A stretch of DNA of 64,000 bases from an uncultured Candidatus Thioglobus sp. (GCA_905182815.1 CAJJCX010000003.1:1-64000); one strand, 5' to 3'; positions 1-10,793 are shown, numbered from the stretch's first letter. Notes: a model not told the origin generated them from the letters alone. Numbers and translations are program-made.

Positions 1-1323
1 AGAGCGTGCCCGTAAAGCGGGTGATTTTGACTCTAAAAAATCCACGATAACCATCGAAAATTCAACTGAGTTTTTAGGTTATGAGCAATTCAAAAATAGC
101 GCAATTATTAGCGCTATTATTAAAGACAATAAATCTGTAGATTCTCTCAATGAGGGTGAAGAGGCCATTGTGGTTATCGATAAAAGTAGCTTCTATGGCG
201 AATCTGGTGGTCAAAGTGGTGACCATGGGACTTTGTCAAAAAATGGTGCACAATTTAAAGTTACTGATACTCAAAAGCAGGCTTCAAATGCATTTGAACA
301 TCATGGCATCCAAGCAAAAGGCGCGCTCCAAGTTGGAGACGCAGTTGAAGCATCAATTGATCAAGATAGACGCAAGAAAATCATGAATAATCACTCAGCA
401 ACGCATCTTTTACATGAAGCTTTAAGGCAGGTTCTTGGTGATCAAGTAAACCAAAAAGGCTCTCTGGTTGAATCTGAAAAGCTACGATTTGATTTCTCAC
501 ATGATGAGGTCGTATCAAGAGCTAATTTAGACAAAGTTGAGGTGATAGTTAATCAGCAAATTTTAGGCAACACACAAGTGATAACTGAAGAGACTGATAT
601 CAAGACCGCCAAGAAGAAAGGCGCAATGGCTCTCTTTGGTGAAAAATATGGGGATATGGTTAGAGTTCTTTCAATGGGGGATGATAATTTTTCTGTTGAG
701 CTTTGTGGGGGCACCCATGTTCAAAGGCTAGGAGATATTGGTAGGTTTAAAGTTATTTCTGAGAGCGGCATTGCTGCAGGAGTTAGAAGAATAGAGGCAG
801 TTACAGGGATTGACGCTTATCAGCTTGATAAAAAAAATGAAAATACTCTTAGTATGATTGCAAGTCTTACAAAATCAAGTAATTCAATGGCTTTAGATAA
901 AGTAAAGCAGTTAATTAGTAATCAAAAAAACCTTGAGAAGCAGATAGCAGTTTTTCAGAAACAATTAGCAAGTGATCAAGGTGACTCACTTTTATCCAAA
1001 GCTACAGAAGTTAAAGGTGTTAAGATTTTAGCGACTGAAGTGAAAGGCGTTCCTGCAAAAGATTTAAGAGATTTGGCAGATAAACTAAAAGATAAGCTTG
1101 GCTCAGCTATAGTTGTATTGGCAGTTGTTTCTGACAAAAAAGTGTCTCTTGTTGCAGCGGTTACAAAAAACCTGACGGATAAATACCAAGCGGGTAATAT
1201 TTTGAACCATGTTGCTACTCAGGTTGGTGGAAAGGTGGGGGCCGAGCGGATATGGCTCAAGGCGGCGGCACAGAGCCTGAAAAATTGCCAATGGCATTAA
1301 GTTCAATTAAAGATTTACTCTAA
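1..1323 (+). CDS. alaS: Alanyl-tRNA synthetase, C-terminal half (partial, one frame break)
   Basis: AlaRS charges tRNA-Ala with alanine and hydrolyses mischarged Ser- and Gly-tRNA-Ala in the cytoplasm. The reading frame is open at base 2, so only about the last 440 of some 870 residues are present; the catalytic N-terminus lies upstream. The FYGESGGQ segment (near 190-215), the editing-site HSATHLLH motif (near 390-420) and CGGTH (near 703-717) are the conserved editing-domain and zinc-site signatures. The C-Ala domain follows. Near 1233-1242 one G seems missing from a G-rich run: the raw frame stops at 1300, while the neighbouring frame gives the expected [12 protein letters not shown] tail and ends in ALSSIKDLL at 1323. 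Identity is very secure. Confidence 0.95.
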
Positions 1324-1366
1324 GCGGATTAATTAAGCCAAACATAATGCTAGATATAATTTTTTT

Positions 1367-2245
1367 ATGATTTGGAAACAAATATCTTTTGAAGTTAAAA
1401 AATCTGAAACAGATCTTGTTTCAGAGGTTTTGATGGGTTTGGGAAGTGTATCAATAACCTACTCTGACGCTCTTGATGATGCAATTTATGAGCCTCCAGT
1501 TGGGCAAACGCCTTTGTGGGATAACGTTAAAGTAAATGCTTTATTTTCTTCAGAGGTAAATCAAAAATCTATTGAAACTTCAATTTCAGACATCTGTAAT
1601 ATTGTTGTTATAGATACTGTAACGCTTAAAGATAGAGTTTGGGAAGAGGAGTGCCAAAAAGATTTTCCTTCAATGCGCTTTGGTAAAAGACTTTGGGTTT
1701 GCCCTTCATGGGATACTGAATCTATCCTTTCAAATGACTCTATTGTAATTCATATGGATCCAGGGCTGGCTTTTGGAACTGGAACACATCAAACAACCAG
1801 TCTATGCCTCGAATACTTAGATTCAAATCCACCAAAAAATCTTCATGTTATTGATTTTGGTTGCGGTACTGGAATATTGGCAATAGCAGCTGCAAAGTTC
1901 GGTGCTAAAAGTGTTATCGCTATTGATAATGACCCTCAAGCGGTACTTTCAAGCAAAGAAAATGTAGCTAAAAATAAGTGTGAAAATACAATTACAACAA
2001 TTCATTCAATAAACCAGGGGAGTGATAGGAAATGTGATTTATTAATAGCTAATATTTTGGCCAATCCATTGGTTGAGTTGGAGCCATTATTTTCAGATTT
2101 AGTTCATACTAATGGAATGCTTCTACTATCTGGAATTTTAAAAGAACAAGTTGATAGGGTGGTTAAATGCTATTCAATCAATTTTTCTAATATTGAAGTT
2201 GCCAATAAGGGTGAATGGTTTAGAATTTCCGGAAAAAGAAAATAA
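1367..2245 (+). CDS. prmA: Ribosomal protein L11 methyltransferase
   Basis: PrmA uses S-adenosylmethionine to trimethylate ribosomal protein L11. The 292-residue length is normal for the family. The N-terminal substrate-recognition domain occupies about the first 110 residues. The class-I methyltransferase domain carries the PrmA-specific DPGLAFGTGTH block, the SAM-binding VIDFGCGTG motif and the catalytic-region motif LLIANILANPL. It follows alaS by about 40 bases on the same strand and could be co-transcribed with it; it converges on thiS. The frame is intact. Confidence 0.95.
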   Translation: MIWKQISFEVKKSETDLVSEVLMGLGSVSITYSDALDDAIYEPPVGQTPLWDNVKVNALFSSEVNQKSIETSISDICNIVVIDTVTLKDRVWEEECQKDFPSMRFGKRLWVCPSWDTESILSNDSIVIHMDPGLAFGTGTHQTTSLCLEYLDSNPPKNLHVIDFGCGTGILAIAAAKFGAKSVIAIDNDPQAVLSSKENVAKNKCENTITTIHSINQGSDRKCDLLIANILANPLVELEPLFSDLVHTNGMLLLSGILKEQVDRVVKCYSINFSNIEVANKGEWFRISGKRK

Positions 2246-2273
2246 AAACCATCGTTAAATTTATCACGTCTGC

Positions 2274-2474
2274 CTAGCCACCACCAACTGCATTAATCAC
2301 TTCAACCTTGTCTAGGTCTTTAAGTAGAAAAGAAGAATGATTAGATTTTGGAATAATTGATTCATTGATTTCGATTGCAATTCGCTGATTTTGATAACCT
2401 AGATGAACAATTAGATCTTCAATATTTGAATCTTCAGGGAGTGATATTTTTTCACCGTTTACTAAAATTTCCAC
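2274..2474 (-). CDS. thiS: Thiamine biosynthesis sulfur carrier protein ThiS
   Basis: ThiS is a small beta-grasp protein whose C-terminal glycine is adenylated by ThiF and converted to a thiocarboxylate, the sulfur donor for the thiazole ring made by ThiG. The product is 66 residues, starts MEILVNGEK and ends in the required Gly-Gly (AVGGG). It stands alone on the reverse strand between prmA and carA. Its partner thiG is about 30 kb away in this window, which is unusual because thiS and thiG are often neighbours. Paralogues such as MoaD also end in GG, but the start and the IAIEIN segment fit ThiS best. Confidence 0.9.
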   Translation of the reverse strand: MEILVNGEKISLPEDSNIEDLIVHLGYQNQRIAIEINESIIPKSNHSSFLLKDLDKVEVINAVGGG

Positions 2475-2596
2475 AAATGCATTAAGTTGTTATAGGCAAG
2501 CTAATTATAACATTGGATTACAAAATTCAGGATAAGTTAAGCTTAAACACATGGTAAAATTTGCGAAGTTTTTTGACCCCTATTAGGAGTAAAGTT

Positions 2597-3718
2597 TTGC
2601 CTCAAACTGCCATATTAGCTCTCGAAGATGGTACTGTTTTCTGGGGAGAATCTATTGGATCTATTGGCGAAACAGTTGGCGAGGTGGTCTTTAATACTGC
2701 AATGACGGGGTATCAAGAAATACTCACTGACCCATCCTATAGTCAGCAAATCGTTGCGCTCACTTATCCTCATATCGGCAATACTGGAATAAATATAGTC
2801 GATGAAGAATCATCAAGCGTTTATGCCTCTGGTTTAATTATTAGAAACTTACCACTTGCTTATAGTAATTGGCGCTCTGAGATGAGTCTTGATAACTACC
2901 TATCGAGTAATAATATAGTTGCAATTTCAAACATTGATACAAGGGCTTTGACTCGCCACCTAAGAACACATGGCGCCCTTAAAGGCTGCATAATGGCCTC
3001 TAATAAAATAGATTCGAGTAAGGCCATTCAAAAAGCAAAAGATTTTTCTGGTCTTAAAAATATGGATTTGGCTAAAGTGGTATCCACTCCTAAAACTTAC
3101 TCCTTTAATCAAGGATCTTTCAACATAAAAAATTCTACTTTTAACAAGACATCTTCAAAATTTAAAGTTGCAGTCTATGACTATGGAGTCAAGAAAAATA
3201 TTTTAAGAATGTTGGTTGATAGAGGTTGTGAGCTTACAGTCTTTAATGCAAAGGCTCCTCTTGAGGACTTACTAGCAACAAATCCTGATGGTGTTTTTCT
3301 TTCAAATGGTCCTGGAGATCCTGAGCCATGCGATTATGCGATTACAAGTATTAAACAATTATTAGAAAAAAATATTCCAATTTTTGGAATATGCCTTGGT
3401 CACCAGCTCTTATCAATTGCGTCTGGGGCTAAAACAGAGAAAATGAAATTCGGTCATCATGGGGCAAACCATCCAGTCCAAGACCTTAAATCAAAAAAAG
3501 TGATGATCACCTCCCAAAATCATGGCTTTGCGGTTTCAGAAAAGGGCATTCCAGATAATATTGAAGTAAGTCATAGATCATTGTTTGATAAAAGCATTCA
3601 AGGCATTAAGGTAAAGAATAAGCCTGCCTATAGTTTTCAAGGTCATCCTGAAGCATCTCCTGGGCCCCATGACGTAAGTTACCTGTTTGATGAATTTATA
3701 GGACTTATGTCAAAATGA
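2597..3718 (+). CDS. carA: Carbamoyl-phosphate synthase small subunit
   Basis: CarA hydrolyses glutamine and channels ammonia to CarB for carbamoyl phosphate, which feeds arginine and pyrimidine synthesis. I choose the TTG at 2597 because AGGAG lies at 2585-2589, seven bases upstream, and because the family's conserved start ([14 protein letters not shown]) follows at once. An in-frame TTG at 2561 has no such site. The product is 373 residues. It has the N-terminal CPSase domain and then a class-I glutamine amidotransferase domain with nucleophile Cys in GICLGHQ and the His/Glu pair in GHPEASPGP. carB follows after 25 bases. Confidence 0.95.
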   Translation: MPQTAILALEDGTVFWGESIGSIGETVGEVVFNTAMTGYQEILTDPSYSQQIVALTYPHIGNTGINIVDEESSSVYASGLIIRNLPLAYSNWRSEMSLDNYLSSNNIVAISNIDTRALTRHLRTHGALKGCIMASNKIDSSKAIQKAKDFSGLKNMDLAKVVSTPKTYSFNQGSFNIKNSTFNKTSSKFKVAVYDYGVKKNILRMLVDRGCELTVFNAKAPLEDLLATNPDGVFLSNGPGDPEPCDYAITSIKQLLEKNIPIFGICLGHQLLSIASGAKTEKMKFGHHGANHPVQDLKSKKVMITSQNHGFAVSEKGIPDNIEVSHRSLFDKSIQGIKVKNKPAYSFQGHPEASPGPHDVSYLFDEFIGLMSK

Positions 3719-3743
3719 AATTAAATCTTACATTTGAATAAAC

Positions 3744-6700
3744 ATGCCAAAAAGACACGACATTAAAAGTATTTTAATTATTGGAGCAGGGCCAATTGTT
3801 ATTGGACAAGCTTGTGAGTTTGACTACTCTGGCGCACAAGCATGTAAGGCTCTTCGAGAAGAGGGATATCGAGTAATTTTGGTAAATTCAAATCCTGCAA
3901 CCATTATGACTGATCCTAAAATGGCTGACGCGACTTATATCGAGCCAATCGAGTGGAGGACAGTTGAAAAAATTATTGAAAAAGAAAAGCCTGATGCCTT
4001 GCTACCAACTATGGGTGGCCAGACAGCACTTAATTGCGCCCTAGATCTGGATCGTCATGGCGTATTAGAAAAGCATAATGTTGAGATGATTGGTGCAAAT
4101 AAAGAGGCCATTGATAAGGCAGAAGATAGAGAATTATTTCGCCAAGCCATGTTAAAAATTGGCCTTGATATGCCAAAGGCAGCCATTGCGCATACTATTG
4201 ATGAGGCTCTTAAAGTTCAAGAGCAAGTTGGCTATCCAACCATTATTAGGCCGTCATTTACAATGGGCGGGTCTGGTGGTGGAATTGCTTACAATAAAGA
4301 GCAATTTATAGAAATATGTCAGCGAGGACTTGATTTATCACCCACTAATGAACTCTTAATTGAAGAATCAATCTTAGGTTGGAAAGAGTTTGAAATGGAG
4401 GTTGTTAGAGATAGTAAGGATAACTGCATTATCATATGTGCTATTGAGAATTTTGACCCAATGGGAATCCATACAGGTGACTCAATCACAGTTGCTCCAG
4501 CTCAAACTTTGACTGATAAAGAATACCAAGTAATGCGAAACGCTTCACTTATGGTTCTTAGGGAAATTGGAGTCGATACAGGAGGCTCTAATGTTCAGTT
4601 TGCTGTCAATCCTGAGAATGGAAGGTTAACAATCATTGAGATGAACCCAAGAGTTTCAAGGTCATCAGCGCTTGCATCAAAGGCAACTGGATTTCCTATT
4701 GCAAAAGTAGCTGCTAAACTAGCAATTGGGTACACGCTGGATGAATTAGATAATGATATTACAGGCGGCAAAACACCAGCGTCATTTGAGCCATCTATTG
4801 ATTATGTTGTTACAAAAATCCCAAGATTTGCTTTTGAAAAATTTCCTCAAGCCGATGACCGGCTTACAACTCAAATGAAGTCTGTAGGCGAGGTGATGGC
4901 AATGGGCTCAACTTTTCAGGAGTCTTTTCAAAAAGCCATAAGAGGTCTTGAGACAGACAAATCAGGTTTAGACCCAATTGTAGATATTAATGCTGAAGAT
5001 GCTAAGGGAAAAATTAGAAGTGAGCTTTTGTCTGCTGGAGCAGATAGAATATTTTATTTAGCTGATGCATTTAGGATGGGTATGAGCTTAAAAGATGCAT
5101 TTGATCTTTCTAAAATTGACCCTTGGTTTTTATCCCAAGTAGAAGATCTTGTCCTATCAGAAAAAAGAATCGAAGGCTCTGATTTAGGCAAACTTAGCTC
5201 TGAAACAATATATAAATTAAAGCAAAAAGGTTTTTCGGATAAACGATTATCTGATCTCCTTCAATGCACTGAAGAAGTTTTTAGAGATAAAAGATTATCT
5301 TTAGATATCAAGCCAGTTTTTAAGAGAGTGGATAGTTGTGCTGCAGAGTTTGATACACAAACGGCTTATCTATATTCCACCTATCAGTCTGAGTGTGAGG
5401 CAAAGCCAACAAATAATAAAAAGATTATGATTTTAGGCGGCGGTCCAAATAGAATTGGACAAGGCATAGAGTTCGATTATTGCTGTGTTCATGCCTCCCT
5501 AGCCCTTCAAAAAGATGGATTTGAAACTATTATGGTTAACTGTAATCCTGAAACTGTATCTACGGATTATGATGTTTCGGATCGGTTATATTTCGAGCCA
5601 CTAACACTTGAAGACGTTTTGGCAGTAATAGACATTGAGAGAGCCCGAAGGTGTTATTGTTCATTATGGTGGACAAACGCCGCTCAAGCTTGCTGCAGCT
5701 CTGGAAAAAAGTGGGGCAAAAATTATAGGAACTAGCTCCAGACTCGATTGATCTGGCTGAAGATAGAGAGCGCTTTCAAAAAATGATTCAAAAACTTAAT
5801 CTTAAGCAGCCTGTAAATGGCACTGCTCGATCACAAGAAGAGGCGGTTAAGATTGCAGATTCTATTGGATTTCCTCTGGTTGTAAGGCCTTCATATGTTC
5901 TAGGTGGCCGCGCAATGGAGATTGTGTATAACAAGGAAAATTTAGAGCGTTATATGAAAACTGCAGTTCAGGTTTCTAACGACTCTCCAGTATTGCTAGA
6001 TTCATTTTTAGATCATGCAATCGAAGTTGATATTGATGTAATAAGTGACGGCAAAGATATTGTTATTGGCGGAATTATGGAGCATATTGAGCAGGCGGGA
6101 ATTCATTCTGGAGACTCTGCATGCTCATTACCGCCGCATTCACTTCCTGGAGACGTTCTTGATGAGATGAGAAGGCAAGTTAAGCTAATGGCTAAGGAGC
6201 TTAATGTAATTGGTTTAATGAATACTCAGCTTGCATATCAAGATGGTGAGATTTACGTAATTGAAGTAAACCCAAGAGCTTCTAGAACTGTTCCATTTGT
6301 TTCTAAAGCAACTGGCGCTCCAATTGCAAATATTGCGGCGCGCGTAATGGCTGGAATATCCTTGGAAGAGCAAAACTTTACATCAGAGATCATTCCCAAG
6401 CATTACTCAGTTAAAGAATCAGTTTTTCCATTTAATAAATTTCTAGGAGTCGATCCATTTTTAGGTCCAGAAATGAGATCAACTGGAGAAGTCATGGGAG
6501 TTGGTCCAGATTTCCCTTCAGCATTTGATAAAGCATTTCTTGCAGCGGGCGATATAATTCCTACTAGTGGCAAAGTGTTAGTAAGTCTTCGAACTTTAGA
6601 TAGGGACAGGCTTGTGGAGTTAGGTCAAAGACTAATCTAATCAAAATTTTGAAATTGTTGCAACACGCACAAATCAAGAAATTCTCAAACAAGCTGGCCT

Positions 6701-6956
6701 TGAATGTACAATGGTTAATAAAGTTTCAGAGGGTTCGCCGCACATTGTTGATGCGATTAAGAATGATGAAATCAGTTTAATTATTAATTCAACTGATGAC
6801 TCTCAAGGATTAGAAGATGCCTCAGTTATTCGTTGTCAAGCGTTGATTCATAAGATTCCATGTACGACAACAGTTGCAGCAGCTTTTGCTATGCTTGATG
6901 GTTTAATGTCTCCAAATAAACTTGAAGTTCGCTCTTTACAATCAATTCACAAATAA
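3744..6956 (+). CDS. carB: Carbamoyl-phosphate synthase large subunit (three frame breaks)
   Basis: CarB makes carbamoyl phosphate from bicarbonate, ammonia and two ATP. Two ATP-grasp halves are visible; the first has [19 protein letters not shown] and [12 protein letters not shown], and the second has [17 protein letters not shown] and [15 protein letters not shown]. An MGS-like C-terminal regulatory domain follows. The gene is split by three single-base shifts: near 5637-5643 in a GA run, one extra T at 5737, and near 6637 before [10 protein letters not shown]. Between 5644 and 5736 the shifted frame still reads [15 protein letters not shown]. Once repaired it is about 1069 residues, matching the usual 1070. 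All domains survive, so sequencing error is likelier than decay. Confidence 0.95.
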
Positions 6957-6961
6957 GTTTT

Positions 6962-7438
6962 ATGGATACAATACCTATAACAGTTAGTGGAGCAAAAGCT
7001 CTTGAAGTTGAGTTATTAAGACTTAAAGATGAAGAGCGCCCAAGAATAGTAAGTGACATTGCTACGGCCAGAGAGCATGGTGATTTAAAAGAGAATGCTG
7101 AATATCACGCTGCTAAAGAAGAGCAAGGCTTCATTGAAGGAAGAATTCAAGATATTGGATCTAAGTTATCTCGATTACAAGTCATAGATGTTAGGCAGCT
7201 TAACCAGGATGGCCGTTGTGTATTTGGAACCACGGTTAAACTTTTGAATCTTTCTGACGATACTGAAACTACTTATCAAATTGTTGGAGAAGACGAGGCT
7301 GATATTGAGCTTGGTAAAATTTCTTGTCATTCACCAATAGCTAATGCTCTATTGGGAAATGAAGAGGGCGATGAGGTCACTGTTAAGGCTCCTAAAGGTG
7401 ACATTCTTTATGAAATTCTTGAAGTTCTTTATATATAG
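6962..7438 (+). CDS. greA: Transcription elongation factor GreA
   Basis: GreA inserts its coiled coil into the RNA polymerase secondary channel and stimulates transcript cleavage to rescue backtracked complexes. The 158-residue product is the standard length. The N-terminal coiled coil carries the tip acidic residues Asp41 and Glu44 within [15 protein letters not shown], and a FKBP-like C-terminal domain follows. It starts five bases after the carB stop, so carA-carB-greA is a likely operon, as in many gammaproteobacteria. Confidence 0.96.
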   Translation: MDTIPITVSGAKALEVELLRLKDEERPRIVSDIATAREHGDLKENAEYHAAKEEQGFIEGRIQDIGSKLSRLQVIDVRQLNQDGRCVFGTTVKLLNLSDDTETTYQIVGEDEADIELGKISCHSPIANALLGNEEGDEVTVKAPKGDILYEILEVLYI

Positions 7439-7552
7439 TTTAATTCATCTTTTAGCTCTCTAGTTATTTCAGTTTTTTCCTCATATTTTTTTTTCAATTC
7501 TGTGTAGAATTGTTGTATTCTTTTATTTAATTACAATTAATGGAGTTATAAA

Positions 7553-8683
7553 ATGCCAGGTTTATTACCAAATATTGATCCTGATGGACTCTTAGAATAC
7601 TCAGTAGTCTATACGGATAGATCGCTTAATCACATGTCTAATTCATTCCAAAGCGTAATGAATGAGGTTTCTGCATCACTAAAGAAGGTCTACAGCGCTG
7701 AAGCAGTTGTTTTAGTTCCTGGCGGAGGCACCTATGCAATGGAAGCTGTAGCTCGACAATTTGCAACTGATAAAAGTTGTTTAGTTTTGAGAAACGGATG
7801 GTTTAGCTATCGCTGGTCACAGATTCTTGAAATGGGCGATATTCCTTCTGAGCAAGTAGTCTTAAAAGCTAGCAAAATCAGTGATGGATCTCAAGCTCCA
7901 TTTGCTCCTGTAGATGTTAATGAAGTTGTAAATCAAATTAAAAGTCAAAAACCAACTATGGTTTTTGCACCTCATGTAGAAACATCAGCCGGAATTATTC
8001 TTCCTGATGACTATATTCAAACTGTTGCAGAAGCGGTTCACTCAGTTGGTGGAATGTTTGTTCTAGACTGCATTGCTTCAGGCGCTATATGGATCGATAT
8101 GGAGAAACTTGGAGTTGATATTTTAGTGAGTGCCCCTCAAAAAGGTTGGAGTGCATCGCCATCATTTGGAATGGTAATGCTTTCATCAAATGCCTCTAAA
8201 AAGATACATGAGACACAAAGTACAAGCTACTCATGTGACCTTCTTAAGTGGCTTCAGATTATGCAGGCCTATGAAAATGGTGGGCATGCTTATCATGCGA
8301 CAATGCCTACAGATGCAATTAAGCACTTTCGAGATACCATTAATGAAACTGCTGAATTTGGTTTTGATAATGCGCGTCAAAAACAACAAGAGCTTGGAGA
8401 TAGAGTAAGAGGGCTACTAAGTAAATATAATTTTATTAGTGTTGCAGCTGATGGCTTTCTTGCTCCAGGAGTTGTTGTGAGTTATACCTCTGATAAAGAA
8501 ATACACAATGGTGCAAAATTTAAAGATATGGGCATGCAAATTGCAGCTGGCGTTCCTCTAAAGTGTGATGAAGGAGATGATTATCAAACATTCAGACTTG
8601 GTTTGTTTGGACTAGATAAACTTAAAGATGTTGATGCTGCTGTGGACAGGCTTGAGGTTGCCTTTAAACAATTAATGGCATAA
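7553..8683 (+). CDS. Class-V pyridoxal-phosphate aminotransferase (alanine-glyoxylate/serine-pyruvate type)
   Basis: This is a fold-type I, class-V PLP enzyme of 376 residues. GGGTYAME (57-64) is the cofactor phosphate-binding turn, Asp172 in VLDCIASGA pairs with the pyridine nitrogen, and Lys197 in SAPQKGWSASP is the Schiff-base lysine. The pattern resembles alanine-glyoxylate, serine-glyoxylate or 2-aminoethylphosphonate transaminases; the real donor and acceptor cannot be read from the sequence. TGGAG precedes the ATG. The stop overlaps the inferred start of a GNAT gene (TAATG at 8681-8685), and a second GNAT follows, so the three genes probably form an operon. Confidence 0.85.
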   Translation: MPGLLPNIDPDGLLEYSVVYTDRSLNHMSNSFQSVMNEVSASLKKVYSAEAVVLVPGGGTYAMEAVARQFATDKSCLVLRNGWFSYRWSQILEMGDIPSEQVVLKASKISDGSQAPFAPVDVNEVVNQIKSQKPTMVFAPHVETSAGIILPDDYIQTVAEAVHSVGGMFVLDCIASGAIWIDMEKLGVDILVSAPQKGWSASPSFGMVMLSSNASKKIHETQSTSYSCDLLKWLQIMQAYENGGHAYHATMPTDAIKHFRDTINETAEFGFDNARQKQQELGDRVRGLLSKYNFISVAADGFLAPGVVVSYTSDKEIHNGAKFKDMGMQIAAGVPLKCDEGDDYQTFRLGLFGLDKLKDVDAAVDRLEVAFKQLMA

Positions 8684-9128
8684 TGAGAGTAGAGAGTCTA
8701 AAAATAAATGATAAAGAAGCAATGGTGTGAACTTTATCAAGGTTATGCTGACTTTTATAAAATGCCAATGAATGATGATATTCTTGATACAGTCTGGTCA
8801 TGGATATTTGATGAAGAAAATAAGTTTTATGCTATTGGCGCTAGATCTTCTCAGGGAAATTTAGTTGGTTTTATGCATTTTAGAGAAATGCCATCTCCAT
8901 TAAGAGGCTCATTAATTGGTTTTTTAGATGACTTATATGTTCATCCAGATCACAGGGGGTCTGGCTGTAGTTCAGTCTTTATTTAAAGAACTTAAATCAC
9001 TTGCTGAAAAGAAAGATTGGCCGTATGTTAGGTGGATTACTGCAAGTGATAATCATAGGGCGCGAGCAGTTTATGATAAGATTTCAGGAACAATCGATTT
9101 TGTAACTTATCAAATGCAGTCAAAATAG
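8683..9128 (+). CDS. GNAT-family N-acetyltransferase (two frame breaks)
   Basis: A small acetyl-CoA-dependent acetyltransferase of about 148 residues. The core strands read FLDDLYVHPDHRGSG, the acetyl-CoA pyrophosphate loop, followed by VVQSLF and the ARAVYDK helix typical of GNAT motif A/B. A frame break near 8962-8966 separates GSG from VVQSLF. A second break near 8715-8722 is inferred because an upstream ATG at 8683 gives a typical GNAT N-terminus (MRVESLKINDKE) that joins QWCELYQGY after removing one base. Otherwise the start would be the ATG at 8708. The substrate is unknown. Confidence 0.8.
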
Positions 9129-9144
9129 TTTCAAGGACTTATTT

Positions 9145-9858
9145 ATGAAATTTGGTGAAATTGTAAATAATTTTTCAGAGCCTCCACATCCAAGAGGCAT
9201 CTCAATTGAAGGAAAATTGGTTAGTTTAAAGCCTTTGGTTGCAGACAAGTTTTCTAAAGAGCTTTTTTTGTCTAATGCATTAGATAAGGAGAATATTAAC
9301 TGGGCTTATCTTCCCTATGGACCCTTTAAAGCTGAGCCTGAATATCATAAATGGATAGAATCATTTGAAAAAAAAGACGATCCTGTCTTTTTTGCAATTA
9401 TTAGTAAAAAACTCAATAAAGCGATTGGTATTGCAAGTTATTTAAGAATTAATCCAGCTGATGGTTTAATTGAAGTGGGTCATATAAACTATTCCCCACT
9501 TCTTCAAAGAACGACTGAAGCAACTGAAGCAATGTTTTTAATGATGAAGTGGGCATTTGATAATGGCTATAGAAGATATGAGTGGAAGTGTAATGCTCTT
9601 AATCTAAGATCACGTAACTCAGCTCAAAGACTCGGTTTTTCATACGAAGGCGTTTTTAGGCAAATGGCTATCGTAAAGGGTCAAAATCGTGATACGGCTT
9701 GGTTTGCACTTATAGATAAGGATTGGGAAAAAGTTGAAGATTGCTTTAAGAAGTTCCTATCCAGTAGCAATTTTGATAAAGAAGGGCGGCCAATAGTCTC
9801 ACTTTCAGCTTTAACAAAGCCCCTGCTATACAAGTTAGACAATCTTGATTGCTCGTAA
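9145..9858 (+). CDS. RimJ/RimL-type GNAT acetyltransferase
   Basis: A 237-residue GNAT of the family that includes RimJ, RimL and YjgC-type proteins. The central region has GHINYSPLLQRTTEATEAM (acetyl-CoA binding helix start) and the C-terminal signature NLRSRNSAQRLGFSYEGVFRQ, which is diagnostic for this subfamily. It lies 17 bases after another GNAT and a class-V aminotransferase, so it may modify a product of that enzyme, but RimL-like proteins also act on peptides, amino acids and toxins. It converges on xerD, with only 16 bases between stops. The frame is intact. Confidence 0.85.
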   Translation: MKFGEIVNNFSEPPHPRGISIEGKLVSLKPLVADKFSKELFLSNALDKENINWAYLPYGPFKAEPEYHKWIESFEKKDDPVFFAIISKKLNKAIGIASYLRINPADGLIEVGHINYSPLLQRTTEATEAMFLMMKWAFDNGYRRYEWKCNALNLRSRNSAQRLGFSYEGVFRQMAIVKGQNRDTAWFALIDKDWEKVEDCFKKFLSSSNFDKEGRPIVSLSALTKPLLYKLDNLDCS

Positions 9859-9874
9859 ACTTTAGTCTAGTGTT

Positions 9875-10756
9875 TTATCCTCTTGGGTGATGCTTTTGAT
9901 GCTGCGCCTTAAGCTGTGCATTTTGAATATGTGTATAGAGTTGAGTGCTTGAAATATCGCTATGTCCAAGCATCAATTGAACAGAGCGAAGGTCAGCACC
10001 TTTTTGAACAAGGTGAGTGGCAAAGGCATGCCTTAGAGAGTGAGGCGAGAGTGGCTTATCTATTCCTGCTTTTGATGCATAATCTTTAATAATATAGAAG
10101 AAATTTTGTCGAGACATTGCCTTGCCTCTATTTGATAAAAAGTAGCTATCGCTCTGACCATTTTTTAATAGTGCTGGCCTTGAATTGAGCTCATATTTTG
10201 TTAAATAATCAATTGCAATTTCGCCCATTGGCAGTAATCTTTCTTTATTTCCTTTCCCATGAATGCGTATAAATTCATCTTTTAGATTAATGTTATGATA
10301 ACTTAAATTAATTAGCTCAGAGACGCGGAGCCCGCAAGAGTATAGCAATTCAAGCATTGCTCGATCCCTCTGACCAAATAATGATTTACTATTTGGCGCC
10401 TCTAGCAAGCGTTCAACTTCTTGAACATTTAAAAATATAGGTAATTTTTTTTCTAATTTTGGATAATCTAATTGTTCAGTTGGGTCAATTTTTAAGTTCT
10501 TTTTGTCAGATAAAAATTGATAGAAAGAATGAAGACAAGTTAGCATTCTAGATTGAGTTGAGGCACTTATATTTGAATCTTTTCTATATGAAAAATAATC
10601 TTGTATCTGTTTCTTGTCAACATCTATAAGCGAATTATTATTAAGCCACTTACTAAAAATTTTAAGATCAGAGCGATACGCACTTAAGGTATTTTTACTG
10701 GCGCCAGTTGTTAGCCAGTAGAAATCAATAAATTGGTCTATCAGATCACTATTCAT
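9875..10756 (-). CDS. xerD: Site-specific tyrosine recombinase XerD
   Basis: XerD works with XerC at dif to resolve chromosome dimers under FtsK control. The 293-residue product has the N-terminal SAM-like core-binding domain and a C-terminal catalytic domain with all active-site residues: Arg144 (CGLRVSEL), Lys168 (HGKGNKERL), His239 and Arg242 (SPHSLRHAF), His265 (LGHSDI) and Tyr274 (QLYTHI). XerD rather than XerC is favoured by the overall pattern, but the two are close. It lies downstream of rplS on the same strand, after a terminator. Confidence 0.9.
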   Translation of the reverse strand: MNSDLIDQFIDFYWLTTGASKNTLSAYRSDLKIFSKWLNNNSLIDVDKKQIQDYFSYRKDSNISASTQSRMLTCLHSFYQFLSDKKNLKIDPTEQLDYPKLEKKLPIFLNVQEVERLLEAPNSKSLFGQRDRAMLELLYSCGLRVSELINLSYHNINLKDEFIRIHGKGNKERLLPMGEIAIDYLTKYELNSRPALLKNGQSDSYFLSNRGKAMSRQNFFYIIKDYASKAGIDKPLSPHSLRHAFATHLVQKGADLRSVQLMLGHSDISSTQLYTHIQNAQLKAQHQKHHPRG

Positions 10757-10793
10757 TGGGGATTATTCTACGTGAGTATTTTGTAAATGGGGC

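Noticed and set aside
3744-6956. Reading carB (and the other broken genes) as pseudogenes
   Set aside because: All domains continue in the alternative frames at full family length, the gene is indispensable without uptake, and the breaks are single bases often in homopolymers.
7510-7537. A promoter TTGTTG-16-TACAAT before the class-V aminotransferase
   Set aside because: The predicted transcription start would fall on the ribosome site TGGAG, so the pairing is unconvincing.
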